A stretch of DNA of 10,107 bases from Echinostoma caproni (GCA_900618425.1 UZAN01044410.1:26330-36436); one strand, 5' to 3'. Positions 1-7,696 are shown, numbered from the stretch's first letter. A program made the numbers and translations. Notes: generated by a model from the letters alone, not told the origin.

Positions 1-4
1 CATA

Positions 5-349
5 TGTGACCACATTCCAAGTGCGATCAGGTAAAGCTTCATAAAATCTAACCACCGTTAAGCAAGTTGGACTAATAGTACACCGGGCGAAAAGTTTAAT
101 CAGAGTTAGTACGTGCAATGCATCTGGGCAAACGGTTACGTGATTGCACGACGGTCCTTCAACCAATCATGTGGTCTATGGCTTTCTATAAAACATGCTC
201 TATTTCTGTCAATAAACATTCGCACTTGCTGCTACCAATTCTCCGTGTATTTCATTGGTGTTCGCAGTTCAGGTTGAAGCCAATCCAGTTCTGAGTATTA
301 CAGCACGGTTTATCGTAGCCCTACATTCAATACTACTCTGATTATCACA
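5..349 (+). mobile_element. Possible solo LTR of an LTR retrotransposon
   Basis: The block begins TGTGA (5-9) and ends TCACA (345-349), so it has TG...CA termini with a 5-bp inverted repeat. Inside are TATAAAA at 187-193 and AATAAA at 211-216, the promoter and polyadenylation signals expected in an LTR on this strand. The flanks are CATA (1-4) and GATA (350-353), which could be a 4-bp target duplication with one change; the window edge prevents testing a longer one. No tRNA-complementary primer site (TGG...) directly follows 349 and no gag or pol frame follows, so a solo LTR fits better than the 5' end of a full element. The length of 345 bp is typical for trematode LTRs. I cannot name the family. 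The same signals could occur by chance in AT-rich DNA. Confidence 0.42.
187..216 (+). promoter_or_regulatory. TATA box and AATAAA signal inside the LTR-like block
   Basis: TATAAAA (187-193) lies 18 bases before AATAAA (211-216). If real, transcription would start near 215-220 and 3' cleavage would fall shortly after, giving a short R region. The spacing and order fit an LTR, but neither signal is rare in AT-rich DNA. Confidence 0.35.
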
Positions 350-385
350 GATATGTACTGGGAGAAAAACTGGCAAAAGCTGTTT

Positions 386-426
386 GGCGGTCGACTTGGT
401 GAACTTCATACAAAAGAACGACCGCC
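386..426. repeat. Short inverted repeat beside a C homopolymer
   Basis: GGCGGTCG (386-393) and CGACCGCC (419-426) are exact reverse complements around a 25-base loop. The right arm runs into a C tract (425-435) that holds the only N in the window (430). The hairpin could itself have caused the sequencing ambiguity. No function can be assigned. Confidence 0.5.
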
Positions 427-519
427 CCCNCCCCCGTGCTAAAAAATAAAGAAGGAAGTGAAAGTGCTATACCTGTATCATATCTATGAGTCATTTTTAG
501 AAATAATTTCCAGTTATTT

Positions 520-678
520 AAATACGGTGGAAATGTTTGTGATAACCAACACAGCTGTTTGGTCCTGTTTGGGACTCGTCAACAGTGCGCGTACTTTTGC
601 TACCCTGTCAGGACTCGAACCGCGAACCCTACGGGTTGAAACTTAAAACCCTTACTTACCCCTGAGCTACACGGCCGA
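520..678 (-). mobile_element. tRNA-derived SINE, SM-alpha-like, with hammerhead segment
   Basis: Read on the minus strand, the head resembles a tRNA. A pol III A-box-like stretch TGTAGCTCAGGGG lies at 671-659 and a B box GGTTCGAGTCC at 621-611. A GGGTT/AACCC anticodon-like stem sits between them. The T arm and acceptor do not pair well, so this is a tRNA-like SINE head and not a working tRNA. About 25 bases past the B box comes a hammerhead-like segment (see separate entry). A pol III head followed by a hammerhead is the known layout of the schistosome SM-alpha SINE. The left boundary is approximate, because the 3' end and target duplications could not be identified. A short open frame on the plus strand across this region is spurious. 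Confidence 0.72.
545..590 (-). ncRNA. Decayed hammerhead ribozyme of the SINE
   Basis: On the minus strand, GACGAGTCC (582-574 region) is followed by loop CAAACA, then GGAC, then CAAAC and the palindrome ACAGCTGT (558-551). Stem II is GTCC/GGAC. The palindrome can form the very short stem III seen in schistosome hammerheads. The conserved GAAA after stem II reads CAAA, so G12 is changed. The base at the cleavage position after stem III is G where A, C or U is required. The CUGAUGA box reads either UUGACGA or CUG-UUG-ACGA with a three-base insertion. These changes should abolish self-cleavage. The motif order, stem II sequence and position after the tRNA-like head make the origin convincing. 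Confidence 0.68.
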
Positions 679-1352
679 CGGTCATTAGCTTGTGCGAATG
701 GCTCAATCAATTATTAGAGTATTAACCTTGAACTACCCCATTCGATTGGTGCCTCCAAACAATCGGATGAGCTCATTCCATCTATATAATGTGATAATTT
801 CTGGTGATTTCATTTTAGAGATTTTTTTGTTCTTTTCCAACTGACGCATCAGCAGCCTTCATCGAAATTGAGAAATCGTTCATTCCAGTGGGATTCTACT
901 AATACAAGCGAAATATAAGCATATATTGATACAAATCTTCTGCTTCTGGTGTGAACCAATAGCATATTCAATCGCCCGTGAATGAGGCTCGAACCCCTAA
1001 GCATTGGGTGAGATACATGTGATGAGAATCAGAGTGTTGCACAATTTGAATCAATAGCTGAACCATCGCGACATTTGATTAAACTGTGTAAAACAGAGCT
1101 TTCGAAGGAAGTTGAATTGTGAAAGCTATGGGATAGTTAAAATAAACCTCCATGTTTGTTACATGCTTTAACTGAGGTCTCTTGGATCGATGGCCATGTG
1201 CTGATTTCAAATACGTTTGTGTTTCACCCGAGAGTGACGACTCGGTAACACTTGATTGATTTTACAATACACTTTGGCGATGCAGTGTAACACGATTTTG
1301 TATATTACTACTCTCATGAAGGTGCTAAGTACAACAGGATTACATAATTTGG
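679..1352. other. No gene seen
   Basis: AT-rich sequence with no long frame and no domain I recognise. A B-box-like string GGTTCGAGCC lies on the minus strand at 995-986, but no matching A box or tRNA fold accompanies it. It may be a scrap of a SINE. Confidence 0.5.
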
Positions 1353-1610
1353 TGTTATAATTCCACAAAGTGGTGCTCAGTCGAGGATAGTTGTTTATTG
1401 TAGATCAGAGTTGGGCTATAACTAATGTGGCATACATAGCACAGGAAGTTCACCTGAAACCTTCGCTGGTCCTGGCAGCACAGCGGATAATGAACGAAGC
1501 AATCTGTAGTTATTCTGGGAGACGCAGCAGTTTGCCCTTGGTCGTCTTGTTAATTTTTGTGCGTTAAAACTATTTTATATACTCACAGATGTGAGTAGTC
1601 CCCTAATGAA
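1353..1610 (+). repeat. LTR-like dispersed repeat, copy A
   Basis: This begins TGTTATAATTCC and shares its start with copy B at 5431. Across 1357-1400 versus 5437-5480 about 35 of 44 bases match by my count, including an exact GGATAGTTGTTTATTG. Similarity then weakens and reappears at the far end, where GTGAGTAGT (1591-1599) matches 5701-5709. The two ends therefore bracket a unit of about 258 bp here and 290 bp in copy B. TGTT at the start and TAACA at the end of copy B suggest LTR termini. Lying 3.8 kb apart with unrelated elements between them, the copies look like independent solo LTRs and not the two ends of one element. Confidence 0.5.
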
Positions 1611-1751
1611 GAGCTTGATTGCGTTCATCCACATGGTAAATTAAATGTTTCCAACTGGGCAGTAGTTCCGGTCAAAAAGTGATAGAAATGTGCATTGCTT
1701 ACGTATACCATTTGACAAACACTGTACCGAATTGATATCCAGAGTGAAAGA

Positions 1752-2449
1752 GTGACGCGCAATAAACGAGCCATGAAGTCTAGGCAAATAGAAGAGATAG
1801 ACTGGCTACGTGTACAGTTTGCCTCAAATTTGAAGCAGTCCAACTCAGAAACTAGGCAGCATACGGCAGATCGGAACTGGATCCGAGTTAAGTCACTCGA
1901 AAAGCACAGTCAGAAAAACAAAATAAGAAGAGTCAAGGGGATCCAATTACGTAAGGGGAGTAAACCGACCAATCACAGCCATTTAAAGCGGGCAACAAAT
2001 ATGAAGCGTGTCTATCTCTCCATCCCATTCAGGGGAGAAACGATCGTGAAAGTATCCAGTAGACAAATTCAATCTTTCATCAAATTCAGCTACTCTGCGA
2101 CTGAACTCCGCATTATATTCACGTCCAAAACGGACCTCTTTATGCAGACTAAAGATAGATTACCCCCGGATGCGACCTCACTTTGTGTTTAATAATTCAT
2201 CCGTTCTAGTGGACTTAGTTATACGGGTCGAACGATGAGGCGTCTATCTGATCGCATCAAGGAGCATCACCCCGTTTGGTTGAGCCAGAGGCGACCGGGG
2301 CGTCGGCAATTACGAACCATTTGACTGAGTCGAATCACACAGTCAATGTACTTGAGGCTTTCCGTCCTCTCTACACCGTCAAGGGTAGGTTATCCAAAGA
2401 GGTCAAGTTCAGAATTTTTGTCAACAGCTGAGGCGACTGCCATCCGTCT

Positions 2450-2483
<34 letters not shown>

Positions 2484-2528
2484 GTGTGGGCCCAGAAACA
2501 GTTTGTAAGAACATTAACAATCTGGTGA
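1752..2528 (+). pseudogene. GIY-YIG endonuclease-domain remnant of a retroelement, with frame breaks
   Basis: The open stretch 1752-2189 has an unassigned basic N-terminal part (residues 1-83). From residue 84 (about 2001) it reads like the C-terminal part of PLE-type or GIY-YIG-tailed trematode retroelements: KRVYLSIPFRGE, later DRLPPDATSLCV, then a TAATAA break. The same frame continues with GLSYTGRTMRRLSDRIKEHH (about 2211-2270), which matches the YIG part with its conserved Arg. It then shifts to SAITNHLTESNH (from 2303), a typical histidine-containing GIY-YIG segment, and returns to AEATAIRL (2427-2450) with the family's conserved Glu. Five HT pairs come from the CA repeat, then LVWAQKQFVRTLTIW and a stop at 2526-2528. 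At least two frame changes and several stops make it non-functional. No RT is recognisable upstream, so it is 5'-truncated. Confidence 0.62.
2451..2480 (+). repeat. (CA)15 microsatellite inside the GIY-YIG remnant
   Basis: Fifteen perfect CA units lie between the AEATAIRL segment and the LVWAQKQF segment of the endonuclease remnant. At 30 bases the tract keeps the flanking frame and encodes five His-Thr pairs. It probably expanded after or around the time the element died. Confidence 0.97.
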
Positions 2529-2782
2529 CGTAACCAACGTTTATGATCAACCACTCATTCACCTACCTACCCATGAACAACCCCTCTCTTTCTGTCAATT
2601 TCTACGCGCGCAAACAGACATACACACTTACAAACATCAATTATCACTAGCCCGTCATCTCTCCTTAAACTCTGATTTCCTTCGCAGACATTTGTCTCCT
2701 CTCCCCACCTATTTTAATCTGTTATAAATTGTACTGTATTTAGCCAATTGAGTTAGCACCGAAAAGTTAATTTGAGAAACTA
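2529..2782 (+). mobile_element. Probable 3' tail of the GIY-YIG retroelement
   Basis: Directly after the last stop comes a strongly pyrimidine-biased stretch (for example CCCCTCTCTTTCTGTC and TCTCCTCTCCCCACC), then AT-rich sequence to about 2782. This composition and position suit a retroelement 3' untranslated region. No poly(A), short tandem tail or target duplication marks the end, so the right boundary is a guess. Confidence 0.3.
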
Positions 2783-3790
2783 TGACGTTGTCAGCGGAAG
2801 GCGATTGGTTGGATTCACCGGAAGCTACAACAGCTTCATTTGAAGTTGAAAAGTTATGGTCCCACTCAGTCTTGTGATATTATGTACCAATATGGAGGTC
2901 CAAGCCGCGCATCGAAACGAGCAAACAGAACTTGTTGGTTTGTATCCTTTGTGCTTCCTCAAAGCATGGACGATGTCGTCGATGTGCTTTAACTCGTACA
3001 GTTTTTCTCCGTTCGTTGTGTATTAAACATCCATGTCTAGAAGACCGCTGACAGTGTTCTCCATATTTAATCCAGAATGACATTAAACTCGAAATGGATC
3101 ACTGCTGCTGGTGACTAATGAGCCACCTAGTTCGTCCGAGACCTTTTGTGTGCATTCACTTGCGAGGGAGGAAACGAAAATTACAGAGAGAGCGCTTCTA
3201 TCAGATTAAGACAATCACCCACCGTTGATCGACAGTATGCGTTTGACACCGCAGAAGCGATGGATTCAGTAGAAACATTTGGTCCGTTCTTATAGGATCA
3301 AGAAACAATCCGGACCGGTTTTTCACAGATATTGATATCGCTTCAAGCAGTCGGACATCGAATTAGTACGGTCATTGACACTTGGATGCAGATTGAGATC
3401 GAACCTATCCCGTGGTGATTTTGAGGAGTTGTTTTGGGAATCCTTTTTGAAAATTCGATCGATCATTTATTTACCCCGAGCGGATGAAATAAATATTGTC
3501 TGGTAAACTGGTGATAGATTCTACGAAGTGTTACACACACCCTTTTGCCAATTATGTCACAGGCCAATTAGTGCAGTAGGAAGTTCTTTGAAGTGGTTAG
3601 AATATCCAGCCACCAAGCTGGAGCATAATTCAAATTAGCAACTAATTCAAATCAAGTCAAGCAATTTGCTTTATGCACCCCGGAAGGTGAATATTTAGCA
3701 GTCACATAGTCAACCAAAACTTTTGAGCAAAATTATCACAGAACTATCGTAAGCAATTGAAAAACAAAACAATTTACGATATGAATGAGT
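2783..3790. other. No gene seen
   Basis: About 1 kb without a supportable gene. Short frames occur on both strands (for example minus 3083-2880) but carry no motif or domain I recognise, and their length is expected by chance. No clear internal repeat was found. Confidence 0.5.
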
Positions 3791-4780
3791 TCAGTTCTGC
3801 CCTGATACGTTCTGGGCTGACAAGAAAACGGGCACCACAGAAGACCGATAGGCGGTCTTACGAGCAAATATACAATCAAAGAGGAACCGGGTGAAAGAGG
3901 AGGACACACACTCAATACGATCTTGATGTAACGGATGTAAAAGGTTGGTTGTCTATGATAACGAAAAGCATGACTTTGTGTGTTCGGAAATGATAAAGTG
4001 ACAGATAGTTTCACGGGAGATCCCGCTACTTCTTGTTAAATGTGTTAAGTATCTGAAAAGTAATTTAAAGTCTCCCTGGAAAGATTACAGGGGGGACGCG
4101 TACGACCGAAGGGGCCATACAGGCAAAAACAAAACGTTTAATCAAGAAGCGAGGGACGGATAGAGTTTTCAGTCGTAAGATATAAAATGACAGTTTCCTG
4201 ACCTTTCCAAATACAGAAAGAACTTGGTCAGACCAGTATAAATTTCGGCTTATTAACACACCAAGATACCTGACATTTAGGGGTTGGATAATAGTATCAC
4301 CGCGTGGGACTGAATTCCAGTAACTTGGCATAACGAGTTTCTGTGTGAAGTGAGAACAGCTTGTCTACACAGAGAGATTGAGAGTTAAGTCATGCTCAGT
4401 GAACCACTCGGTAAGGTTAGTTAGTTGCACGGGGTGGAGGTGACAGATGCATCAGGGTGGGCACTTCCGAATACAGTATAGCCAGTGTATTTAATGAGCA
4501 GGGAATTTTTTAAAGTTGGCATAGATTAAGTGGACGTGGAAATGAAAATAACGGGGATAGAATGACAACCTGTAATACGCTTAGTGTAGAAATTAAGGAA
4601 GAGAACAAACGTGTGAACGAGTGATCGATTTGTGAAATAGTTTGTGAGTATCACAGTTATGGTATGCGATATCACGCTGGAAAACAAAATATTTAACAAA
4701 TTAGACCTATCTACACAATTGAAAGCGTCACTGATTTCCAACAAACAAACAAATTTTGACAGCTTCCTTATTTTCATCAA
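3791..4780 (-). pseudogene. Decayed non-LTR retrotransposon reverse transcriptase (C-terminal half)
   Basis: Reading right to left, the pieces follow the order of a LINE RT. Motif A region: FVCLLEISDAFNCVDRSNLL (about 4751-4692), then YFTNRS. After a stop at 4526 the same frame gives LLIKYTGYTVF (about 4497-4465), where YADD should be. In another frame come LTEWFTEHDLTLNLSV and a stop, then VRYLGVLISRNLYW (within 4331-4065), continuing through LSFYILRLKTLSVPR to PPVIFPGRL. After a further shift come LLHPLHQ (about 3943-3923) and ARKTAYRSSVVPV (about 3865-3827), ending at a stop at 3791-3793. These match the RT thumb and tail of CR1/Jockey-like LINEs. Catalytic residues are gone: the first Asp of motif A is Glu and YADD reads YTGY. 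Farther upstream (5056-4802) KEACLNAFTSPVF resembles the pre-RT region of such LINEs, but weakly. The element is dead and 5'-truncated or deleted. Confidence 0.72.
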
Positions 4781-4801
4781 GTACGGATAGAATATAGGGA
4801 A

Positions 4802-5056
4802 TCAGAGAACCAGAACCAAGTCTAAATCAAATGAATAAGGTACTTTATTTGACCATAAGGTGGATACGTTTTCAAAAGTTCTACCGGGCATACTTTGATA
4901 GAATGAAAGAAAATTGAATTCGATCGAACGGGCGCCAAAAACGGGGGATGTGAACGCATTCAAACAAGCTTCTTTTCGGAAAATCAATAATTTCTTTTTC
5001 TCCCGAAGACAATCGCTTAGCTCGATGAAGAATAATGCAGTTTCGACAGTGGACAA
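4802..5056 (-). pseudogene. Possible pre-RT segment of the same LINE
   Basis: An open stretch of 84 residues has KEACLNAFTSPVF near residues 27-39. This resembles the EKA-x-LN-x-FFSSVF motif found between endonuclease and RT in CR1-like LINEs. It has the same strand and correct order relative to the RT remnant, but only about 80 codons separate it from motif A, where I would expect roughly twice that, so an internal deletion is implied. The rest of the frame is not recognisable, and a chance match remains possible. Confidence 0.25.
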
Positions 5057-5430
5057 TGAGGATGTGTAGTTGAGTGACTTGAGTTTGTTACAACTTACCC
5101 GCTGTGGAAGCGAATGAAGAAAAAACGGGTACGTAGAGAGTGGGGATATTCTGAAAGGGCTGTTTTACACAGTTGGCCCACAAGATGTAAACCGAATTGG
5201 TATAGGAACTCTCGCTATGCTTGGTCAAACCTCTTGAAGAATCAACGTGAAATTTTTGGAGAGAAATCTGTTAAAATACATCATTGGGTTTCTCACCTTG
5301 AAGAATTTCTCATTTTACACGATGAGTCTATTTTCTTGTTTGTAATTTTTTAAAGAAATACACCAATTTTTTGAAAATTCTGTTCTCGGTTTACAGCCGA
5401 GCCATTGATCAAACAACTGGAAATAGCAGC
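5057..5430. other. No gene seen
   Basis: An 79-codon frame on the plus strand (5114-5353) has a lysine/arginine-rich start, ends in a hydrophobic run, and shows no domain I recognise. Its length is within chance for AT-rich DNA. No repeat was recognised. Confidence 0.4.
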
Positions 5431-5720
5431 TGTTTTATAATTCCAAAAAGCGGTACCAGAAGCAGGATAGTTGTTTATTGCAAAGAACTGTAAGACTATC
5501 GGTAAGTTGACATGCATATAACACAATATCTCATGTGGAACAAGTCTTCAGAATTCCCACAAGGGCACAACATAAATAATGTAACCGTCCGATGCTATAT
5601 GCGCATTTCCACTGATAACAAAAGTAAATCCGTCAGTTCACTCGTGAATTCCGTGGGAATCCAACAACCACCTCTTGGTGCGTACATACTGTTCATAAGT
5701 GTGAGTAGTACATCGTAACA
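5431..5720 (+). repeat. LTR-like dispersed repeat, copy B
   Basis: This is the second copy of the repeat at 1353-1610, same orientation. It starts TGTTTTATAATTCC and ends GTAACA (5715-5720), giving TGTT...AACA ends. The best shared part is at the start (5437-5480). The end shares GTGAGTAGT (5701-5709), and the middle is strongly diverged. There is no obvious target duplication (CAGC on the left, GCCA on the right). No primer site or gag-pol follows, so a solo LTR or fragment is favoured. The short overlapping frames here are not convincing genes. Confidence 0.5.
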
Positions 5721-6017
5721 GCCACCGTTTTCCCGGGATGTCGGATTTGGATTGATTGGATGCATTATTCTGACACTTTTCGTCGGACTGATTGTCAGAT
5801 TTACAGCTGGAACCATTCTTCAACCGATAAAAAAACGGAGTGTATATTTTTGTGTTAAGTTTTCTACACGGAATGACCAATGACCACATCGTCAGTATTC
5901 GGGTTAGGAGGATGGATGAGGAAATCGGAACGTTTTGGACTTAAAAAAAGGCAGATAAACATTGGACGAGGATGGTGCGCTTGACTTGACGTGAATTGTT
6001 TAAAACCTCTTTTCATC
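5721..6017. other. No gene seen
   Basis: About 300 bases between the LTR-like copy B and the hairpin. Frames on both strands are short and unrecognised. Confidence 0.4.
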
Positions 6018-6024
6018 CATACCT

Positions 6025-6156
6025 TTTTCAGTTTAGGATGTCCGAAATCCAATTTAAGATGTCATGTTCCTATGTTTTCACTTTGTACTGTACAAGGTAC
6101 TATCCACATAGCAACATGACATCTTAAATTGGATTTCGGACATGTTAAGCTGAAAA
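6025..6156. repeat. Long near-perfect inverted repeat (hairpin)
   Basis: Bases 6038-6068 and 6113-6143 are exact reverse complements over 31 bp. Moving inward, one mismatch (6069/6112) is followed by six more pairs (6070-6075 with 6106-6111). Moving outward, about 10 of 13 further pairs reach 6025 and 6156. The loop is about 30 bases and itself contains the odd-length palindrome TTGTACTGTACAA (6084-6096). On either strand the transcript would form a stem of about 38 bp with one mismatch. Candidates are a small foldback element or MITE, a hairpin RNA source of small RNAs, or an inverted-duplication artefact. It is too perfectly paired for a typical animal pre-microRNA. Confidence 0.93.
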
Positions 6157-6285
6157 TGTATAGCCAGGCAAATTGCCTCCGGTCAATGGTATTGTAATAC
6201 AGTCATCAGGACAGGTGATAGCCTGTTGGATGATTTGTCTACTAAAATGAAAAGAAAGTTCCTGTTGACGGAGATCATAACGATT

Positions 6286-6480
6286 TTATTGTCCAAAAGT
6301 GGGCTTAAACCAGTTTGTACTTCTGGTCTGTAGATGATGTAACAGAGCGTGTGAGCCAGGGGTACCAGCTTTGACGGTTAAAGGCTGCTTGCGGAATGCA
6401 AACTGGTTGGAGTCACGAATGTTTATCGCACGTGAGAGATCATTAATTACCACTTGTCCCAGAGTTTTCAGCTGTATCAA
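6286..6480 (-). pseudogene. Fragment of a second non-LTR reverse transcriptase
   Basis: The 64-residue stretch reads LKTLGQVVINDLSRAIN, then DSNQFAFRKQPLTVKAGT and SHALLHHLQ. This matches the region of Jockey-like RTs running from the KxLExxV segment to QFAYRxxRSTxDA and the following helix, just before motif A. It ends at a stop (6286-6288). Beyond it NRYDLRQQEL may be the worn continuation after motif A, with the catalytic Asp lost. The upstream sequence (6659-6481) does not yield a convincing frame. The motif spelling differs from the LINE at 3791-4780, and the two pieces do not overlap in the protein, so I cannot prove they are different families. Same strand. Confidence 0.5.
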
Positions 6481-6544
6481 TGTTGAGGTGATTTAAAAGA
6501 CAACATCCAAAAGATATCTGATAAAGTTAAATCAAGGTGTTTCA

Positions 6545-7295
6545 CACAAGTTTTTCCGATGAGCGGAGGTTCAACTTCAGGTCCAGCACATTTACTGAGG
6601 CAATTACTCTTCAGCTCGTGCGTAAGTCTCGGATGGTAAGGACGGAGATATTTGGCCATTTTTCAGTGGTCAATATGCGCGAATGATTGATTTCTACAGC
6701 TTCTCTAGGTCGCGCAATGAGGTTGAGTAGCTGCAATCATATCAAAACTCACGACATGACTTAGTCCGCAGAATGCTATTGACATACAATACATACATAC
6801 AATTGATGGGATAAGATAAGCTTGTTGATACACGATCCGTATGTGCGGTACTTTGCTAGTCAAATATACGCACCTTGAGGTCAATATCAATACCAGAAGA
6901 TACTCAGAACCTCTCGGATTCTTGTCTTTGGTGGTTCTGTAATTATAAAACAATACGTTAACATAAGGTATGGTAAACAAGAAGGTCGAACTCGAAAGGA
7001 AACGTACATTCGAAGTAATTTGACCAGCACCAGTCCAACAAATAGCACTAATGTGTGGTGGTCAGAGCAAACAGTAAGCAAACCAAGATGGCCGCCGCCA
7101 AGACAAAAACAGGTTACGGTTAACCAATGGGAAAGCAGCAAACAGGGAAGACTGTCCGAATAGAGTCTATCTACTGACAATGGTCAGTAGTAGCAATGAA
7201 ACAATTAAACATAAACAGAATGTCACAAAGCTGTTTCATTCTTTTTTCAGCTGTTTAGAGATGCCAAGCTTTGCCTTTCTACAGGTATTTTTGTT
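6545..7295. other. No gene seen
   Basis: Open stretches on the minus strand (6659-6477, 6980-6705, 7180-6887) have no recognisable domain. The 7180-6887 stretch is hydrophobic, but its composition is explained by AT-rich sequence and it lacks a credible signal or conserved motif. Some of 6545-6659 may be unrecognisable upstream LINE. Confidence 0.4.
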
Positions 7296-7696
7296 TCACT
7301 GTAGCCTTTCCAGAAGAATCTGAGGTCTCATGTTGGGGACGAACTTTAAATAACTTGTGGTATTCTCACAATGCTTCAAATTGTCGGAGTAAAGGAGGTG
7401 TTCTGCTAAGAATTGGAACCGCAGGGCATAAGAGGAGGCCAAGTTTCTTGGATCAATTAATTCTCCATCAGTCCGAGGAACTGCAGCGCCAAATATAGAA
7501 TCCACATCGCAATCTGAAACACCGAGAGACCGAGAATTTTCTTATCACAAAGATGTACTTTATATTCGTAACACGAGATCCATGGATGGAACGGATCTCG
7601 CTGAGAAACTTGGGCGTCCTGCTCATGATTGTTGAGAAAATTAGCTCTTCTTAGCCACAGCGAATGAAAAACACAACACAAAGGCGTTGGTGACAA
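7296..7696 (-). other. Unassigned open stretches at the PLE end
   Basis: Two overlapping minus-strand frames, 7696-7457 (79 codons) and 7505-7296 (69 codons), lie in different registers. The first begins SPTPLCCVFHSLWLRRANFL. Its FHSLWLRRANFL part falls inside the segment that recurs inverted at 9914-9972, where the plus strand reads FHSSWLRQANFL. The open frame may therefore reflect repeat sequence of the PLE terminus and not a host gene. I recognise no domain in either frame. How far the element extends to the left of 7633 is unknown. Confidence 0.3.
7633..7693 (-). repeat. PLE terminal segment, distal copy (inverted partner of 9914-9972)
   Basis: The minus strand from TCACCAACGCC (7693) to TCTCA (about 7633) aligns with the plus strand 9914-9972 at about 47 of 59 positions with a 2-base gap, by my count. 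The pair encloses the whole PLE coding region. It starts inside the hammerhead stem III loop and runs outward. Confidence 0.7.

Noticed and set aside
458..646. 62-codon plus-strand gene
   Set aside because: It runs antisense through the SINE and its B box; no domain.
601..677. Functional tRNA gene on the minus strand
   Set aside because: A and B boxes are good, but the T stem and acceptor stem do not pair and the anticodon loop is oversized. A tRNA-derived SINE head explains it, especially with the hammerhead behind it.
976..1010. Second SINE or tRNA from the B-box-like GGTTCGAGCC on the minus strand
   Set aside because: No A box at the right distance and no cloverleaf. One 10-base match is not enough.
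2371..2562. Minus-strand frame with a Val-Cys repeat
   Set aside because: The repeat is only the complement of the (CA)15 tract, and the sense strand carries the GIY-YIG remnant.
3736..4014. 92-codon minus-strand gene
   Set aside because: It is the wrong frame over the LINE tail. The neighbouring frame gives the collinear HPLH and AYRSSVVP motifs.
6190..6215. Hammerhead core CTGATGA on the minus strand
   Set aside because: The box is present but no GAAA or stem II follows at any reasonable distance.
7557..7570. 14-base direct repeat ACTTTATATTCGTA, also at 9972-9985, as PLE target duplication or direct terminal repeat
   Set aside because: It does not extend in either direction, and a 14-base AT-rich match somewhere in 10 kb is not very unlikely. 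Its position next to the inverted segment is suggestive only.
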